This document shows, piece by piece, positions 6,570 through 8,574 of a stretch of DNA of 8,574 nt. A program made the position numbers and the translations under genes. The first letter of the stretch is position 1, and each line of letters opens with the position of its first letter. The DNA is taken from positions 1,108 to 9,681 of the forward strand of contig DKPL01000090.1 in the NCBI GenBank assembly GCA_002471185.1. Reading direction: 5' to 3'. Source of the DNA: Bacteroides sp. UBA7335. Lineage in GTDB: Bacteria > Bacteroidota > Bacteroidia > Bacteroidales > Bacteroidaceae. The notes under the pieces are model-generated. The model searched no databases and was not told where the DNA came from. It saw nothing but the letters and a program-made list of their open reading frames with translations.

Positions 6570-7730
6570 TTATAACAGTTCATCCGAAGTATAACTTCCA
6601 GGCAATTCACGGCAGTTATAGGCAGATGCCATAATTTCGCCATAAGCTCCAGCTGAACGAAGAGCGATTAAATCACCACGACTAACTTTATTTAAATCGA
6701 TAGCTTTACCAAATACATCTGAAGATTCACAGATAGGGCCCACAATATCGTAAGTTTCGATAGCGCCTTCGGATGTAATATTTTCAATCTTATGATAAGC
6801 TTGATAAAGAGCAGGTCTGATTAAATCAGTCATTCCGGCATCAAGAATAGCAAATTGTTTCTTTGTACCTTGTTTGACATAAAGCACTTTAGAAATCAAT
6901 GAACCACACTGAGCCACAACAGCCCGTCCCAATTCAAAATGCAAAGTTTGATGTGGGCGAAGCTTTAACTGACCGGCATAGGTTGCAAAATAAGATTTAA
7001 AATCAGGAATAGGTTGACGGTTGGGGTGATCGTAATCAATGCCCAAACCACCTCCTACATTGATATGTTTTACTAAAATATGACGAGCTTCAAGTTTATC
7101 TTGCAACTCATTCACACGATTACACAATGCGATAAAATCACCCATGTCTAAGATTTGCGAACCAATGTGGAAATGTAATCCAATGAAATTAATATTTTTC
7201 ATTTCTTGAGCAACATCAATCACATGATCCATATCTTCCATGCTAATACCAAATTTATTCTCGGCCAACCCAGTAGTAATATGCGCATGAGTATGAGCAC
7301 CTACATTAGGGTTAATACGAAAAGCGACATTAGCCATTTTACCTTTAGCCTCAGCAAGTTCGTTAATAATCTCTAGTTCAGGAATTGATTCGACGTTAAA
7401 ACAGAAAATATTATAATCTAAGCCCAATTCAATTTCCCAATCAGCCTTACCAACTCCGGCAAAAACAATCTTCTCAGCAGGAAATCCGGCTTTAATAGCA
7501 GCACGAATTTCACCTCCACTTACACAATCTACCCCTAAACCATTCTCACGAATAATAGTCAAAACTTTAGGGTTAGCATTCGCCTTTACAGCATAATGTA
7601 CTTCGAATGATTGATATCGAGCAGTTTCTTTCTTAATGCAAGCTAATGTATCACGCAACACTTTCGTATCATAATAATAAAATGGAGTGCGTAGCTCACG
7701 AAATTTATCTATAGGAAATATTCCTTTCAT
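6570..7730 (-). CDS. lysA: Diaminopimelate decarboxylase LysA
   Basis: A 386-residue PLP enzyme of fold type III (alanine racemase-like barrel plus C-terminal beta domain). It converts meso-diaminopimelate to L-lysine and CO2, the last step of lysine synthesis. Visible motifs: YAVKAN (46-51) with the PLP lysine K49, GVDCVSGGE (66-74), GLHFHIGSQ (184-192), the phosphate-binding INVGGGLG (223-230), FELGRA (265-270), GPICESSD (331-338) with the C334 that reaches into the partner active site, and GAYG (361-364) with Y363. The CESSD and AYG motifs favour LysA over ornithine, arginine or carboxynorspermidine decarboxylases. I start at the ATG at 7728-7730 (MKGIFPIDKF). A GTG at 7778 in the same frame would add 16 residues and begin inside the intercistronic hairpin. 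lysC lies just upstream on the same strand. Confidence 0.96.
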   Translation of the reverse strand: MKGIFPIDKFRELRTPFYYYDTKVLRDTLACIKKETARYQSFEVHYAVKANANPKVLTIIRENGLGVDCVSGGEIRAAIKAGFPAEKIVFAGVGKADWEIELGLDYNIFCFNVESIPELEIINELAEAKGKMANVAFRINPNVGAHTHAHITTGLAENKFGISMEDMDHVIDVAQEMKNINFIGLHFHIGSQILDMGDFIALCNRVNELQDKLEARHILVKHINVGGGLGIDYDHPNRQPIPDFKSYFATYAGQLKLRPHQTLHFELGRAVVAQCGSLISKVLYVKQGTKKQFAILDAGMTDLIRPALYQAYHKIENITSEGAIETYDIVGPICESSDVFGKAIDLNKVSRGDLIALRSAGAYGEIMASAYNCRELPGSYTSDELL

Positions 7731-7757
7731 AAAAAATTTTGTTTGAGTTATATATTG

Positions 7758-7796
7758 AAAAAGCGCTTTTACCAACACATTATTGATAAAAGCGCT
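7758..7796 (-). terminator. Terminator-like hairpin between lysC and lysA
   Basis: Read on the minus strand, AGCGCTTTTA (7796-7787) pairs perfectly with TAAAAGCGCT (7771-7762) across a 15-base loop. The last arm is followed by four more T (7761-7758), so the transcript has a stem and U-tract typical of an intrinsic terminator. It begins 16 bases after the lysC stop and ends 27 bases before the lysA ATG. It could end a fraction of lysC transcripts and lower lysA expression, or act as an RNA-stabilising or processing element. No convincing lysA promoter is visible after it. Confidence 0.72.
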
Positions 7797-7812
7797 ATAA
7801 TCTGTTTAGCGA

Positions 7813-8574
7813 TTAGTTATGATTAAATAACGCTTTACTTAAAGATTGAAGAGCTGATTTCTTATCGCACTCACGAATCAAGAAGGAAATATTGTAGTTA
7901 CTACCACCGTAAGAAATCATACGAACTGGAATATCACGCATTGCATCAACTGTTTTTGCTTCGAAACCAACATTCTCCCATTCAAGATCACCTACTACAC
8001 ATACAATACACATGTTGCTATCTACAGTAACTGTACCGTACTTTTTCAAATCGTCAAGAATTTCATTGAGGTGTTTCAAGTTATCGATAGATACTGATAC
8101 ACCTACTTCTGATGTACAAATCATATCGATAGATGTTTGATAACTTTCGAAGATTTCAAACACTTTGCGTAAGAAACCATGAGCCAATAACATGCGGCTT
8201 GACTTAATTTTGATAACTGTAATATTATCTTTTGCAGCCACTGCTTTAATTTTGCCCTTTTCTGTCTCATTAGATATTAGAGTACCCGGAGCTTTAGGAT
8301 CCATAGTATTCAACAGACGAACAGGAATATTAGCATATTTAGCTGGCTGAATGCAAGTAGGATGTAGAATTTTAGCACCAAAATAGGCTAACTCAGCAGC
8401 TTCTTCGAAGTGCAATTGACGAACCGGAGTTGTGCCTTCAACAATACGAGGATCATTATTATGCATTCCGTCAATATCAGTCCATATTTCAATCTCAGAA
8501 GCATTAACAGCAGCCCCAATCAACGAAGCAGTATAATCACTGCCCCCACGTTGCAAGTTATCAATTTCGCCATA
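7813..8574 (-). CDS. lysC: Aspartokinase LysC, partial (N-terminus beyond right edge)
   Basis: The 253 C-terminal residues of an aspartokinase, which phosphorylates L-aspartate to open the aspartate-family pathway. The frame is open to the right edge, so the N-terminal part of the kinase domain is missing. A TTG at 8556 is internal, not a start, because coding similarity continues through it. Visible parts are the end of the amino acid kinase domain with RGGSDYTAS, IWTDIDGMHNNDPRIV and the GAKILHPTCIQPA signature, then two ACT domains (about visible residues 110-175 and 178-248). The MLLAHGFLRKVFEIFESYQT and CTSEVGVSVSID stretches resemble the regulatory region of lysine-sensitive E. coli LysC. 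No homoserine dehydrogenase domain follows, so it is monofunctional. Feedback by lysine is inferred from this resemblance and from lysA next door. The segment just before RGGSD is unusual (YGEIDNLQ instead of the common TTTLG). Confidence 0.95.
   Translation of the reverse strand, partial: YGEIDNLQRGGSDYTASLIGAAVNASEIEIWTDIDGMHNNDPRIVEGTTPVRQLHFEEAAELAYFGAKILHPTCIQPAKYANIPVRLLNTMDPKAPGTLISNETEKGKIKAVAAKDNITVIKIKSSRMLLAHGFLRKVFEIFESYQTSIDMICTSEVGVSVSIDNLKHLNEILDDLKKYGTVTVDSNMCIVCVVGDLEWENVGFEAKTVDAMRDIPVRMISYGGSNYNISFLIRECDKKSALQSLSKALFNHN

Noticed and set aside
7731..7778. GTG start for lysA at 7778
   Set aside because: The added 16 residues are encoded by the intercistronic hairpin and its T-run. 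The ATG at 7730 gives the usual LysA N-terminus.
8554..8556. TTG at 8556 as the aspartokinase start
   Set aside because: The frame continues upstream to the edge, and a start here would cut the kinase domain in the middle of its active-site motif.

Overview
The window reads as ordinary chromosomal core sequence from a member of the Bacteroidota, most likely the order Bacteroidales. The evidence is A+T-rich DNA, starts without a convincing Shine-Dalgarno sequence, a Bacteroidales-type small lipoprotein, and a lysC/lysA pair and tdh/kbl pair of the kind found in Bacteroides relatives. Genus-level placement is not possible from the sequence alone. I found no rRNA, tRNA, CRISPR array, insertion sequence, phage gene or sign of recent transfer.

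Left part (1 to about 4632, all minus strand): five co-directional genes with short gaps. In transcription order they are an SDR-type L-threonine 3-dehydrogenase (tdh), a lipoprotein with two NTF2-like halves that overlaps tdh by 4 bases, murB (UDP-N-acetylenolpyruvoylglucosamine reductase), a PhnP-like metallo-beta-lactamase-fold hydrolase, and a membrane-anchored protein resembling DUF3352 that runs off the left edge.

Centre (4633 to about 6542): a divergent intergenic region of about 140 bases separates tdh from kbl on the plus strand. It holds candidate promoter elements and an A/T dyad. kbl is followed by a small DUF2721-type membrane protein and a strong hairpin that can terminate transcription from both sides.

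Right part (6570 to 8574, minus strand): lysC (aspartokinase, 5' end beyond the right edge) is followed by lysA (diaminopimelate decarboxylase). A terminator-like hairpin sits between them.

How the genes work together: Tdh and Kbl form the two-step threonine catabolic route (threonine to 2-amino-3-ketobutyrate, then glycine plus acetyl-CoA). LysC and LysA are the first and last steps of the aspartate-to-lysine route, which also supplies diaminopimelate for peptidoglycan, and MurB acts in peptidoglycan precursor synthesis. No previously undescribed system stands out. The most useful leads are the lysC-lysA intercistronic terminator, the tandem duplication in the lipoprotein, the SDR-type threonine dehydrogenase facing kbl, and an atypical active-site segment in the aspartokinase.
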